64,000 nt of DNA, taken from the NCBI RefSeq assembly GCF_001941345.1, contig NZ_CP009251.1, forward strand, positions 2,480,001 to 2,544,000, given 5' to 3'. The notes under the pieces were generated by a model that worked only from the letters and a program-made list of their open reading frames with translations, had not been told where the DNA came from and searched no databases. This DNA comes from Corynebacterium stationis. Its GTDB lineage: Bacteria > Actinomycetota > Actinomycetes > Mycobacteriales > Mycobacteriaceae. This document shows positions 12,583 through 21,732 of this stretch, piece by piece. How positions within the stretch are numbered: position 1 is the first letter of the stretch; each line of letters starts with the position of its first letter. The position numbers and the translations under genes were made by a program.

Positions 12583-13617
12583 TTACTTGCTGACGGACTT
12601 GCCAACAGACTTAAGGTCCTGGCAAGACTCGATGATGCGCTCAGACATGGACTGCTCTGCCTTCTTCAGGTAAGAGCGTGGGTCGTAGACCTTCTTGTTG
12701 CCAACTTCGCCGTCAATCTTGAACACGCCGTCGTAGTTGCCGAACATGTGGCGCGCGATCGGGTTGGTGAACGCGTACTGGGTATCGGTGTCGACGTTCA
12801 TCTTGATAACGCCGTAGCGCAGCGCTTCTTCGATCTTTTCCTTTTCGGAACCGGAGCCACCGTGGAAGACGAAGTCGAATGGGTTAGAACCAGCGGCGAG
12901 GCCGAGCTTTTCTTCGGCAACCTTCTGGCCCATGTCCAAAATCTCCGGGCGCAGCTTCACGTTGCCTGGTTTGTACACGCCGTGCACGTTTCCGAAGGTC
13001 GCAGCCAGCAGGTAGCGGCCGTTTTCGCCGGTGCCTAGGGCATCGATGGTCTTCGCGAAGTCTTCTTCGGTGGTGTACAGGTTCGCGCCAGCCTTAGCTT
13101 CAACGCCATCTTCTTCGCCGCCGACGACGCCGATTTCAACTTCCAAAATGATGTTGGCAGCGCGCGCCTTTGCGAGCAGTTCTTGGCCGATTTCGAGGTT
13201 TTCATCGATAGGCACAGCGGAACCATCCCACATGTGGGACTGGAACAATGGCAGCTCGCCGCGGTCGACGCGCTCCTGGGAAATCGCAATCAATGGGCGC
13301 ACGAAGTCATCGAGCACTTCCTTCTGGCAGTGGTCGGTGTGCAGTGCGACGTTGATGCCGTAGTGCTTCGCTGCCTCATGAGCAAACGCAGCCAACGCCT
13401 GTGCGCCAGCGACCTTGTTCTTTACACCCAGACCGGAACCGAATTCAGCACCACCGGTGGAAAATTGGATGATGCCGTCGGATTCTGCTTCGGCGAAGCC
13501 CTTCAACGCTGCGTTGATGGTCTCCGATGAGGTGCAGTTGATCGCGGGAAACGCAAAGCCATCCTTCTTGGCGGTGTCAAGCATTGCGTTATAAATTTCA
13601 GGAGTTGCGATAGGCAT
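12583..13617 (-). CDS. fba: Fructose-bisphosphate aldolase, class II
   Basis: Zinc aldolase of glycolysis and gluconeogenesis cleaving fructose 1,6-bisphosphate. The start at MPIATPEIYN (344 residues) is preceded by AAGGAAG at good distance; the frame continues 12 codons further up without an RBS. Seen: LHTDHCQKE with the zinc histidine, MWDGSAVPIDEN, EVEIGVVGGEEDG, ATFGNVHGVYKPGN, and FHGGSGSEKEKIEEALRYGV, all class II signatures. Separate from the GH76 gene upstream (about 90 bp gap), so probably has its own promoter. Confidence 0.97.
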   Translation of the reverse strand: MPIATPEIYNAMLDTAKKDGFAFPAINCTSSETINAALKGFAEAESDGIIQFSTGGAEFGSGLGVKNKVAGAQALAAFAHEAAKHYGINVALHTDHCQKEVLDDFVRPLIAISQERVDRGELPLFQSHMWDGSAVPIDENLEIGQELLAKARAANIILEVEIGVVGGEEDGVEAKAGANLYTTEEDFAKTIDALGTGENGRYLLAATFGNVHGVYKPGNVKLRPEILDMGQKVAEEKLGLAAGSNPFDFVFHGGSGSEKEKIEEALRYGVIKMNVDTDTQYAFTNPIARHMFGNYDGVFKIDGEVGNKKVYDPRSYLKKAEQSMSERIIESCQDLKSVGKSVSK

Positions 13618-13704
13618 GAATTCTTCCTTCTTACGCGTGGAATGAAATGTCACTAACTAGTATGCCTGCGTGAAGGAATTCTTGCCGCGAACTCAGCTAT
13701 GAAA

Positions 13705-14931
13705 TTAACTTTCTTCGAGCGTGCCAGCTACCCGCGCGGCTGCTTCTAGCAGCATCCAGCCTGATAGCTGCACCGAAAGATCACGCTCGGCAATGCGAAT
13801 GACTCCGACTTTTTCTCCCAGCGAACTCGCACCGACGCCGTAGTTATGCGGCAAGCGCGCGTCAGCGGTCCAGTCGGTGCCGAAAATTGGCAGGCCATCG
13901 ACTTCTAGGCGGTGCTCCCACACAGAGTTTGCCGAGGCCATGACCAACCTTGCCGCAAGTTTGCGGGTCGCACGGTTCGCCGGAGAATCGGCCGGCAAAC
14001 GCACCGCAACTTCAGCTAAATAGCGCGCCAGAATGCCTTTAAACAGCCCGCCGTCGCCGTCGCCAGTGTCCCAATCGATAACACCAGCAGGAGTTGCCAT
14101 CTCCGAAGCCACCGCTTGAACCAGGCCGCGGATGCGGGTGAGATAGCGCATGGTTTCATCGGCAAGCTCGGCGTCGCGGACTGAATCTATTTGCTCCAAA
14201 GAACCCACTCCGGCCTCTTTACGTAACGCCAATGCGATTTCCAAACACGCGCCTAGGACAACGCCTTGGCAGTAAGGGTGGATATTGCGCACCAGTTCCG
14301 GTCCGTCCATGCGCATGCGCAACCCGTCCATGATGAAGCCGTCATCGTCGACCAAATTGTCATAAATCCAGTCCACGATGTGCCGGGCTTCATCAATTCG
14401 CCCCATGCGCGCGAGCATGATCGCCGCAGGGCCATTGGTAGGCACGTTTAAAAAGGTCTCACCTTCGCGCCACGGCAGCACACCGAAGGTCTTATCCCGG
14501 CCCTCAAGGATGTTGTTTTGCAACGACGTCAGGCTTTTCGGCCGCGACATCTTCGGCAGCTTCGCCACTCGGTCCATGGCCAAAGCCAGCCACAACTTGT
14601 CGTCGTAATAACGGTTTTTAGTCAAAGCCGTTATATTGCGACGTCGGATTCCGCGGAGAGTGTCAGAAATTCTTTTGCGTCGAGTCTTGGTGTTGTGACG
14701 CAAAGCCGCATCTACCTGACAATCGACATAGTGAGCTTGCCACCAGTAGTGCCAATGCACAAAGAGGCGCTCTTTGGACACGGGTGGCCAGCTCACGACG
14801 GCTAGGTTCGTCCGGGGCAAAGACCACACAGACGTTGCATGCCGGTCATGAATTGCCGACTCAGCAAGGTCGGCGCGATGCGACCATTTTTCTTTCACGG
14901 CGGCTTTATCACTCCTCGAGTTGGTATTCAA
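13705..14931 (-). CDS. Glycoside hydrolase family 76 (alpha-1,6-mannanase-like) protein
   Basis: 408 residues with the six-hairpin pattern of GH76: YYDDKLWLALAMDR, the paired-aspartate motif expected at the active site, then LPWREGETFLNVPTNGPAAIML, IYDNLVDDDGFIMDGL, and a late FKGILARYLAEVA. Family members cut alpha-1,6-mannan; in mycolata they probably act on lipomannan-type polymers, but no signal peptide is visible here (charged N-terminus MNTNSRSDKAAVKEKW), so a cytosolic role is possible. It lies 13 bases after the TrmH gene and is probably the last gene of that unit. Confidence 0.82.
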   Translation of the reverse strand: MNTNSRSDKAAVKEKWSHRADLAESAIHDRHATSVWSLPRTNLAVVSWPPVSKERLFVHWHYWWQAHYVDCQVDAALRHNTKTRRKRISDTLRGIRRRNITALTKNRYYDDKLWLALAMDRVAKLPKMSRPKSLTSLQNNILEGRDKTFGVLPWREGETFLNVPTNGPAAIMLARMGRIDEARHIVDWIYDNLVDDDGFIMDGLRMRMDGPELVRNIHPYCQGVVLGACLEIALALRKEAGVGSLEQIDSVRDAELADETMRYLTRIRGLVQAVASEMATPAGVIDWDTGDGDGGLFKGILARYLAEVAVRLPADSPANRATRKLAARLVMASANSVWEHRLEVDGLPIFGTDWTADARLPHNYGVGASSLGEKVGVIRIAERDLSVQLSGWMLLEAAARVAGTLEES

Positions 14932-14944
14932 TACAAGATTTATA

Positions 14945-15595
14945 TCACCATGCGCGCGATAAATCTGCGTGCTGGCGAATCCACGTGTGCATGGCTATAC
15001 CCGCTGCTACACCCGCGTTAATTGAGCGTGTTGAACCAAACTGAGCGATCGAACAGGTCATTTTTGCGCTTGCCTGCGCTTCTTCGGTCACCCCGGGGCC
15101 TTCCTGACCAAATAGTAGCAGGCAATGTGAAGGTAATTCGGCGGTTTCTAAAGGAACACTTCCGGGGGTGTTATCGATGGCCACCACGGTTAAGTCTTGC
15201 TCGCGCGCCCAGGCCATCAGCTCACCAACGGTGTCGTGATGCTGCAGGTGCTGATAGCGGTCGGTGACCATCGCGCCGCGGCGATTCCAGCGGCGTCGGC
15301 CCACGATGTGCACGGTATCAACGGCAAAGGCGTTGGCGGTTCGCACGACGGTGCCAATATTGGCGTCGTTTTCGAAATTCTCAATCGCGATGTGCAGCGA
15401 GTGCCGGCGGGTATCGATATCGGCGACAATCGCCTCACGGCTCCAATAGCGATAGGCGTCGACGACGTTGCGGCGGTCACCATCGACAAGCAATTGCGAA
15501 TCATAGTGCTCCTCGGTGGGCAGCTCGCCTTCCCAGGGGCCAACGCCGTGGCGGCCTTCATTCCATTCGGTGGGGCCGGGTTGTTGAGTTTCCAT
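14945..15595 (-). CDS. TrmH/SpoU-family RNA 2'-O-methyltransferase
   Basis: 216-residue SPOUT methylase. Seen: motif 1 ENFENDANIGTVVRTANAF, motif 2 LLLFGQEGPGVTEE, and motif 3 GSTRSINAGVAAGIAMH, which form the knotted SAM site. The target RNA (tRNA or rRNA) cannot be told from the sequence. Its ATG immediately follows the pyrE stop with no gap, so it is co-transcribed with pyrE. Confidence 0.9.
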   Translation of the reverse strand: METQQPGPTEWNEGRHGVGPWEGELPTEEHYDSQLLVDGDRRNVVDAYRYWSREAIVADIDTRRHSLHIAIENFENDANIGTVVRTANAFAVDTVHIVGRRRWNRRGAMVTDRYQHLQHHDTVGELMAWAREQDLTVVAIDNTPGSVPLETAELPSHCLLLFGQEGPGVTEEAQASAKMTCSIAQFGSTRSINAGVAAGIAMHTWIRQHADLSRAW

Positions 15596-16138
15596 CTACA
15601 GGCCCAGGTCAGCAAGGTCGAGCAGGTAGCGGTATTCAAGGCCTTCGGCGGCGATGACATCGGCGGCACCGGTCGCGCGGTCTACGACGGTAGCAACACC
15701 AACGACCTCAGCGCCAGCTTCGCGCAGCGCGGCGACGGCAGTCAGCGGCGAGTTGCCGGTGGTGGTCGTATCTTCAACGACTAGGACTTTTTGCCCGACG
15801 ATATTCGCGCCTTCAATACGGCGCTGCATGCCATGCTTCTTGGCTTCCTTGCGCACTACAAAGGCATCAATGTCGCGGCCGTCGGCATGCATGATCGAGG
15901 TGGCAACAGGGTCAGCGCCCAAGGTCAGGCCGCCTACGGCGACATAGTCCCAGTCAGCGGTGAGCTCACGCAAAAGCTTACCGATGAGCCGTGACGCCTC
16001 ATGCTGTAACGTCGCCCTGCGCAGATCCACATAGTAATCAGCTTCCTTGCCAGAGGACAGGGTGACCTTGCCGTGGACAACAGCAAGTTCTTTAACTAGT
16101 TCTGCCAGGCGGGCTTTAAGTTGCGGGTCCAAGCTCAT
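15596..16138 (-). CDS. pyrE: Orotate phosphoribosyltransferase
   Basis: 180 residues; converts orotate and PRPP to OMP in pyrimidine synthesis. Seen: KVTLSSGKEADYYVDLR at the N-terminus, LTLGADPVATS, and the PRPP loop VLVVEDTTTTGNSPL. Short, actinobacterial-type length. Sits 17 bases after the membrane-anchored gene upstream and abuts the methylase gene downstream. Confidence 0.95.
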   Translation of the reverse strand: MSLDPQLKARLAELVKELAVVHGKVTLSSGKEADYYVDLRRATLQHEASRLIGKLLRELTADWDYVAVGGLTLGADPVATSIMHADGRDIDAFVVRKEAKKHGMQRRIEGANIVGQKVLVVEDTTTTGNSPLTAVAALREAGAEVVGVATVVDRATGAADVIAAEGLEYRYLLDLADLGL

Positions 16139-16155
16139 GAGTATTTCGGGCCTTT

Positions 16156-17319
16156 CTATTCGGGATAGTCTTCAAAGATGGAAGCATCAGTGCCTTGTTG
16201 GCGGGTGATGCGCACATCCGTGGGGTTGGGCGTCTGATTATCAGCGGGTTGTTCGCCGATAGCGTCGACATCATCAGCGCCAATATCGTACGCGTCTGTG
16301 TCATTGTCATCGAAGTCACCACGGGAATCATCAACCACGCGGGTGGGTAATTCGATGGGTTCTTCCGGCCTTTGCACGGGCGGGTGCTCAAAGTGCTCTG
16401 GGCTCGTGCGGATTGTGGGCAGCCCTGAAAGCTCGACTGGGCCCGCGGGTGGCGCTGGACGGGTGGGGTCGCCGTCTTCTAAGCGCAGTTCCTGGCCAGA
16501 AGATGGCCGCGGTGGAAGGGTGCGGGCGGCATCGGCAAGCAATGCGAGTGGGGCGAGCATCTCTTCCCAGACCGGCGACATGGCATTTTTAGTGGTCTGT
16601 GCAAGCACCCATTCGGATTCCATCCAAATGCCCGTAACTTCTTTGGGCATGCGCTCGAGCGCGACGTCCACGCGGATATCGCGCATGCGCTGGGCCACGG
16701 CGGTATCAGTAGCCAGCGCGGTGAAATCTGCGGCGGAAAAAGCTTCAAGCAAGTCATTGGAAGATTCTTGCGTCAAGGCATTGTCGCGGCGGAAATCAAT
16801 GACCTCTTCTGAAGCCGCGCCAGTGCGCATGGCCATGACGTTAATTCCGCCAAGATCCATCAGCAGCATTTCGTGGCCAAAGACATTGCCGACGACAATA
16901 TCGCGCGGGGCAGCACCACTGGCAGCAGCTCCGCGTGTCCACTCATCTGCGAGGTAGTCATCGGATTTTAGGAACTCGAAGTTCTTCGCCTCTGCCCAGT
17001 GCCGGCGTTCGCGCTTTAGCGCCCCTGGCAGCATCAGGCGAGCGTGATGCTCGGGCTGCGGCTCAGGTTCGGGTTCGGGCGCTGGTTCGGAATCTGGCTC
17101 AGCTTCTGTCTCCGCCATGGGTTCTGGCAAAGGTTCCGGTAAGGGTGCTGGTTCCACTTCCGACGAGAGCTTAGGTTCAGGCTCAGGCTGGGCCTCAGCC
17201 TCAATTTCTGGCTGCGCAGCTGGTGCGGGCGCGGGCAGTTCCTGTTTGTTGGCAGCGCGCCACAGCGCAATAGCCGCTACGGCTGCGCCCAAGGAGAGAA
17301 GGAGAAGTACAATAGCCAT
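16156..17319 (-). CDS. Membrane-anchored protein with Pro/Glu-rich stalk, function unknown
   Basis: 387 residues. Residues 2-21 are a single hydrophobic segment ([19 protein letters not shown]). Residues about 27-90 are almost only Pro, Glu and Ala (PEPEP-type repeats), an extended acidic linker. A folded region of about 180 residues follows (from [17 protein letters not shown]), then a second disordered acidic tail. I recognise no enzymatic motif. First gene of the likely unit with pyrE, trmH-like and GH76 genes; a gene in the same place occurs in other corynebacteria. Confidence 0.75.
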   Translation of the reverse strand: MAIVLLLLSLGAAVAAIALWRAANKQELPAPAPAAQPEIEAEAQPEPEPKLSSEVEPAPLPEPLPEPMAETEAEPDSEPAPEPEPEPQPEHHARLMLPGALKRERRHWAEAKNFEFLKSDDYLADEWTRGAAASGAAPRDIVVGNVFGHEMLLMDLGGINVMAMRTGAASEEVIDFRRDNALTQESSNDLLEAFSAADFTALATDTAVAQRMRDIRVDVALERMPKEVTGIWMESEWVLAQTTKNAMSPVWEEMLAPLALLADAARTLPPRPSSGQELRLEDGDPTRPAPPAGPVELSGLPTIRTSPEHFEHPPVQRPEEPIELPTRVVDDSRGDFDDNDTDAYDIGADDVDAIGEQPADNQTPNPTDVRITRQQGTDASIFEDYPE

Positions 17320-17349
17320 CGCTTCCCTACTTTACTGCCTGCAGGGGGT

Positions 17350-18213
17350 TTAAATGCTTATTGCCGTGCGATCTCCGCGTTCTACGGGGTTAGCGGGATT
17401 TGCCGACCACTGCGACCAGCCACCGACATAGTGCCGTGCGCCGGTCAGACCAACAAGTTCCATGGCCGCAAGTGCCAGCGCTGAGTGATTGCCGGAGCCG
17501 GAATAGACAATGGCGTCTTTGACATTGTCTTTGGTGATGCCGGCTTGGTCGAAAATCTCGGAGATTTCTTCCTTGGACTTCCAGGTGCGGTCTGGGTGGT
17601 GGAAGTTGCGCTCCGGAATGTTGACGGCACCTGGGATGTGGCCGGCTTTTAGATCCAGGTTTTCACGGCGCCCGGCAAAACGGTTGGCCTCGCGAGCATC
17701 GAGCAGCAGCCCGGTATGTGCCTTCACGTCTTCGATCGTGGCGACCATCTGTGGCTGCGGCTCCACGATCTGATCAGTTTCCACGGAGATATTGCCCGGG
17801 CCGGTAAGTGTTGGCAGTTTGTGCCGGCGCCAGTTCGCAAAGCCACCGTCGAGGATTTGCACGTTCTTTACACCTGCCCAGCGCAGGATCCACCAGGCGC
17901 GGCCAGCGAATAGTCCACGGCCTTCGTCGTAGACAATCACGGGGCGGTCTTGGCGCAGGCCCCAGGTTTCAAAGTGCTTTTGCAACAGCTTCGGATCAGG
18001 CATCGGGTTGCGGCCATCACGCGAGCCAGGCAGTCCAGCCAGCGCGCCGGCGGTGTCACAATACTGGGCAGTAGGAATGTGCAAAGACTGGAACTGTTGT
18101 GCGCCGTCATATTCGCTAGTTCCCCACAGCGAGGCTAACAAGGTGTAGCGCTGACCTTGATGAATTAGATCATTGAGGGCTTGCGGAGATACCAAAATAC
18201 TCATGCTGCTCAT
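17350..18213 (-). CDS. sseA: Rhodanese-type sulfurtransferase, catalytic Cys replaced by Ser
   Basis: 287 residues with two rhodanese domains (about 5-130 and 155-280), the layout of thiosulfate / 3-mercaptopyruvate sulfurtransferases. Seen: YDEGRGLFAGRAWWILRWAG in domain 1 and LDAREANRFAGRRE, GHIPGAVNIPERNF in domain 2. The active loop normally begins with Cys (CGSGVTA or CGSGNHS); here it reads YSGSGNHSAL, putting Ser at position 238. Everything around the loop is conserved, so the protein is intact, but persulfide formation at this position is not possible. The symbol follows orthology by position. Confidence 0.82.
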   Translation of the reverse strand: MSSMSILVSPQALNDLIHQGQRYTLLASLWGTSEYDGAQQFQSLHIPTAQYCDTAGALAGLPGSRDGRNPMPDPKLLQKHFETWGLRQDRPVIVYDEGRGLFAGRAWWILRWAGVKNVQILDGGFANWRRHKLPTLTGPGNISVETDQIVEPQPQMVATIEDVKAHTGLLLDAREANRFAGRRENLDLKAGHIPGAVNIPERNFHHPDRTWKSKEEISEIFDQAGITKDNVKDAIVYSGSGNHSALALAAMELVGLTGARHYVGGWSQWSANPANPVERGDRTAISI

Positions 18214-18250
18214 TCTATAAGCTCAGCACTGAGTCGGCAGCGCAAATGCG

Positions 18251-18290
18251 CTAGCGCGCAGAATCGCAATGAATGGACTCTGCGCGCTAG
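18251..18290 (-). terminator. Stem-loop after clpB
   Basis: CTAGCGCGCAGAATC and GACTCTGCGCGCTAG pair over 15 bp with one mismatch, 12 bases beyond the clpB stop. No long T run follows on the minus strand, so termination may be incomplete. Confidence 0.55.
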
Positions 18291-18301
18291 AGAAGGGTGG
18301 A

Positions 18302-20857
18302 TTAGTTGGTGGACAGAGTCAGTGATTCACCGTCTTCAGCAGTGGTGACATGCACCGTATCTCCGTCGCGGACTTGGCCAGCGAGCAACCCGCGGGCGAG
18401 CTGGTCACCAATCGACTGCTGAATCAGACGACGCAGCGGACGAGCACCATAATCTGGGTCGTAGCCGCGCTCAGCGAGCCAGTGCTTGGCAGAGAGATCC
18501 ACATCGAGTTCTAGACGGCGCTGCTCCAGACGCGACGCCAGGCTTTGCAGCTGGATATCGACGATGCCCTCAAGCAATTCAGTAGACAATGGCTCAAAGA
18601 CAACCACGTCATCAAGACGATTAATAAACTCCGGCTTGAATGCCTTCTTCACTGCTGCCATGACCTGCTCACGGTCGCCACCGGCGCCAAGATTCGAGGT
18701 CAAAATGATAACCGTATTGCGGAAATCGACGGTGCGGCCTTGGCCATCGGTCAGGCGGCCATCGTCAAGCACCTGCAGCAAGATATCGAAGACATCCGAG
18801 TGGGCTTTCTCAACTTCATCGAAAAGCACCAGCGTGTACGGACGACGACGCACTGCCTCGGTGAGCTGACCGCCAGCCTCGTGGCCGACATATCCCGGAG
18901 GCGCACCGATAAGACGTGCAACCGAGTGCTTCTCGCCGTACTCCGACATATCGATGCGAACCATCGCGGATTCATCATCGAACAAGAACTCCGATAGTGC
19001 CTTGGCAAGCTCCGTCTTACCGACACCAGTTGGGCCAAGGAAGAGGAAGGAACCAGTTGGGCGGTTCGGATCGGCAATGCCTGCACGCGAACGGCGCACG
19101 GCATCGGAGACAGCAGTAACTGCCTCAGACTGCCCGACCACGCGACGGCCCAGAACCTTTTCCATGTGCAGAAGCTTTTCGGTTTCACCCTCGAGCATCT
19201 TGCCGGCAGGAATACCGGTCCAAGCGGAGACGACCTCGGCGATGACATCTGGAGAAACTTCTTCTACCAGCATGGTGTTGTGCTGCTGGTTCGCGCGCTC
19301 TTCAGCTTCCTCGACCTGGGTTTCCAGCTTCGGAATCCGACCGTAGCGCAGCTCAGAAGCTAGCTCATAGTCACCGTCGCGCTCGGCGATTTCTGCCTCG
19401 CGGCGCAGGTTCTCCAGTTCCTCTTTGGCCTGCTGGACATCGTCGATGGACTTCTTCTCATTATTCCACCGGGCTTGCAGCTCACCGAGTTTTTCGCGTT
19501 CATCGGCAAGCTCTTGCTGCAACTTGGACAAACGATCCTGGCTGGCGGCATCTGATTCTTTCTTCAGCGCCAACTCTTCGATTTCCATACGGCGAACGAT
19601 GCGCTCCAGCTCATCGATTTCCTGCGGGGAGGAGTCAATCTCCATACGCAGGCGGGATCCTGCCTCATCGACCAAGTCAATAGCCTTATCCGGCAAGAAA
19701 CGGTTGGTGATGTAGCGATTCGACAGCTCCGCTGCCGCAACGAGCGCGGAGTCCATAATGCGGACACCGTGGTGGACCTCGTAACGCTCTTTCAGGCCAC
19801 GCAGAATACCGATGGTGTCTTCCACAGAAGGCTCAGCAGCATAGACCTGCTGGAAACGGCGTTCCAGTGCGGCGTCCTTTTCGATGTATTTGCGATACTC
19901 ATCCAAGGTGGTTGCACCTACTAGGCGCAGCTCACCACGCGCCAGCATCGGCTTAATCATGTTGCCGGCGTCCATCGAACCTTCACCGGTAGCGCCCGCG
20001 CCGACGAGCGTGTGAAGCTCATCGATGAAGGTAATAATCTGGCCTTCAGATGCCTTGATTTCGTCCAAGACGGCCTTCAGGCGTTCTTCAAATTCACCAC
20101 GGTATTTCGCACCCGCAATCATGGAACCGAGGTCCAAAGACAGCAGCGTCTTTCCCTTAAGTGACTCTGGGACGTCACCGGCAACAATTCGGCGGGCAAG
20201 GCCTTCCACGATGGAGGTCTTACCTACACCAGGCTCACCGATAAGAACTGGGTTATTCTTCGTGCGCCGGGACAGAACCTGCACGACGCGGCGGATTTCT
20301 TGGTCACGGCCGATAACCGGGTCAATCTTGCCCTCGCGAGCACGCGCGGTGAGGTCCGTGGAGTATTTCTCTAATGCCTGGAACTGCTCTTCCGGGTTCT
20401 CACTGGTTACTTTCGCAGCGCCGCGAACGGAAGGAAATGCGCCTTTAATAGCTTCTGCGGTAGCGCCGCGGGAAACAAGCAGCTCTGCGGCATCCGACTT
20501 CGATGCAGCAATAGCAGCGAGCAACACTTCCGTGGAGACGTATTCATCCCCCAGCTCCCCGGCGAGTTCCTGCGCGTTGGTAAGTACGTTGAGACCATCG
20601 CGGTTGAAATTAGGGTTGGCCATATTCTGACCCTCAGCCTTGGGGTAGCTATCTACTAATGCGCGTGCTTCAGCCAGCACGGTGTCAGGATCGACACCGG
20701 TTGCTTTCAATACGGGGACAGCGATGCCATCTTTTTGTTCCAAGATAGCGGCCAGCAAGTGCGCTGGGCGGATATCCGGGTTGCCATTAGCGGAAGCCTT
20801 GGCAAGCGCTTGCTGCAAGGCTTCTTGAGTTTTGGTGGTGGGGTTAAATGAGTTCAT
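18302..20857 (-). CDS. clpB: ATP-dependent disaggregase ClpB
   Basis: 851-residue AAA+ chaperone that works with DnaK-DnaJ-GrpE to dissolve aggregates. Seen: N-terminal Clp repeat domain (about 1-145); NBD1 with Walker [14 protein letters not shown] and Walker [13 protein letters not shown] segment; a long coiled-coil middle domain about 405-525; NBD2 with [23 protein letters not shown] and [11 protein letters not shown]. Its promoter region has a HAIR box over a SigH-type promoter, so it is likely heat-shock induced and HspR-repressed. Monocistronic. Confidence 0.97.
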   Translation of the reverse strand: MNSFNPTTKTQEALQQALAKASANGNPDIRPAHLLAAILEQKDGIAVPVLKATGVDPDTVLAEARALVDSYPKAEGQNMANPNFNRDGLNVLTNAQELAGELGDEYVSTEVLLAAIAASKSDAAELLVSRGATAEAIKGAFPSVRGAAKVTSENPEEQFQALEKYSTDLTARAREGKIDPVIGRDQEIRRVVQVLSRRTKNNPVLIGEPGVGKTSIVEGLARRIVAGDVPESLKGKTLLSLDLGSMIAGAKYRGEFEERLKAVLDEIKASEGQIITFIDELHTLVGAGATGEGSMDAGNMIKPMLARGELRLVGATTLDEYRKYIEKDAALERRFQQVYAAEPSVEDTIGILRGLKERYEVHHGVRIMDSALVAAAELSNRYITNRFLPDKAIDLVDEAGSRLRMEIDSSPQEIDELERIVRRMEIEELALKKESDAASQDRLSKLQQELADEREKLGELQARWNNEKKSIDDVQQAKEELENLRREAEIAERDGDYELASELRYGRIPKLETQVEEAEERANQQHNTMLVEEVSPDVIAEVVSAWTGIPAGKMLEGETEKLLHMEKVLGRRVVGQSEAVTAVSDAVRRSRAGIADPNRPTGSFLFLGPTGVGKTELAKALSEFLFDDESAMVRIDMSEYGEKHSVARLIGAPPGYVGHEAGGQLTEAVRRRPYTLVLFDEVEKAHSDVFDILLQVLDDGRLTDGQGRTVDFRNTVIILTSNLGAGGDREQVMAAVKKAFKPEFINRLDDVVVFEPLSTELLEGIVDIQLQSLASRLEQRRLELDVDLSAKHWLAERGYDPDYGARPLRRLIQQSIGDQLARGLLAGQVRDGDTVHVTTAEDGESLTLSTN

Positions 20858-20910
20858 TAGTTCTCCTTTTAGCTATTTCTTCAGCCTCCATCATAGGTGC
20901 TTCACTTGTT

Positions 20911-20938
20911 CCAACGCAGCCCAAGTTGAGTCTATTCC
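20911..20938 (-). promoter_or_regulatory. SigH-type promoter of clpB
   Basis: Reading the minus strand: GGAATA, a 16-base spacer, then CGTTGG, close to the actinobacterial SigH pattern GGAATA-N16-20-CGTT. It lies about 55-80 bases upstream of the clpB ATG. The -35 part lies inside the HAIR box. Confidence 0.6.
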
Positions 20939-20945
20939 ACTCATG
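20925..20945 (-). promoter_or_regulatory. HAIR box (HspR operator) of clpB
   Basis: GTTGAGT-N7-ACTCATG, an inverted repeat close to the HspR consensus CTTGAGT-N7-ACTCAAG. The spacer contains the SigH -35 element, so bound HspR would block the promoter. hspR itself is at 33792-34193. Confidence 0.7.
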
Positions 20946-20985
20946 TTTAAATATTTTGGAAAAAGTTGAGCCCATTTGGATCAAG

Positions 20986-21017
20986 AAAAGCGCCCAGGAG
21001 AAATCCTAGGCGCTTTT
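20986..21017 (-). terminator. Terminator of the metQNI operon
   Basis: AAAAGCGCCCAGGA and TCCTAGGCGCTTTT, 14-bp arms with one mismatch and a GAAA loop, ending in four T on either strand. It lies about 40 bases past the metI stop. A weaker stem, TAGTTTCTT/AAGAAACTA at 21035-21060, overlaps the metI stop. Confidence 0.8.
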
Positions 21018-21057
21018 AGTCGGCTTCGATCCCGTAGTTTCTTGCCTTAGGAAGAAA

Positions 21058-21732
21058 CTAATCGTTGCGGGCTCTGCGTGCCCACCACGTACCAAAGGCT
21101 TGGATGAGCTGGACGACCACAATGAGGATGATCACGGTGATGATGATAGCTACGGTGTCGAACTGCTGGTAACCATAGGAAATGGCAAGGTCACCCACGC
21201 CACCGCCGCCGATGGTACCTGCCATGGCAGTGGCAGAAATCAACGTGATGGTCGATGTCGTGAGCGCCAAGATAATGCCAGCTTTGGCCTCGGGAAGCAG
21301 GAAGTAACGAATGGTTTGCCAGGTCGTTGCGCCCATGGATTCGGCGGCTTCCAAGATTCCAGAATCAACGTCTAGGACTGACTGCTCAATCAGACGAGCC
21401 ATAAAGGGCGCGATGAAGATGGTCAGTGGAACTAGCGCTGCAGTAGTACCAATCGAAGAGCCGACGATCACGCGGGTAAAGGGCAAAATCGCGACCATCA
21501 AGATAATGAAAGGCAGCGAACGTACGGTGTTGACCACAAAGTTTACGACTTCGTACAACCACCGAATAGGACGCAATCCACCAGGTCGGTTAAGCACCAA
21601 GATAACGCCAAGTGCTGCACCTAAAAGCGTACCGACGAGCAAAGAAATGCCCACCATGAACAGGGTTTCAACAGCGGCCTCGCCGTACTTTTCCAACCCG
21701 ACGCGAGTATCGAAAATATCGGTTAAATCCAT
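21058..21732 (-). CDS. metI: Methionine ABC transporter permease MetI
   Basis: 224 residues, five to six membrane segments. Seen: the N-terminal TLFMVGISLLVGTLLGAALG helix, VNTVRSLPFIILMVAI, and the EAA loop ESMGATTWQTIRYFLLPEA followed by GTIGGGGVGDLAI, all MetI hallmarks. Its ATG is coupled to the metN stop (1-base overlap). Forms the D/L-methionine importer with MetN and MetQ. Confidence 0.94.
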   Translation of the reverse strand: MDLTDIFDTRVGLEKYGEAAVETLFMVGISLLVGTLLGAALGVILVLNRPGGLRPIRWLYEVVNFVVNTVRSLPFIILMVAILPFTRVIVGSSIGTTAALVPLTIFIAPFMARLIEQSVLDVDSGILEAAESMGATTWQTIRYFLLPEAKAGIILALTTSTITLISATAMAGTIGGGGVGDLAISYGYQQFDTVAIIITVIILIVVVQLIQAFGTWWARRARND

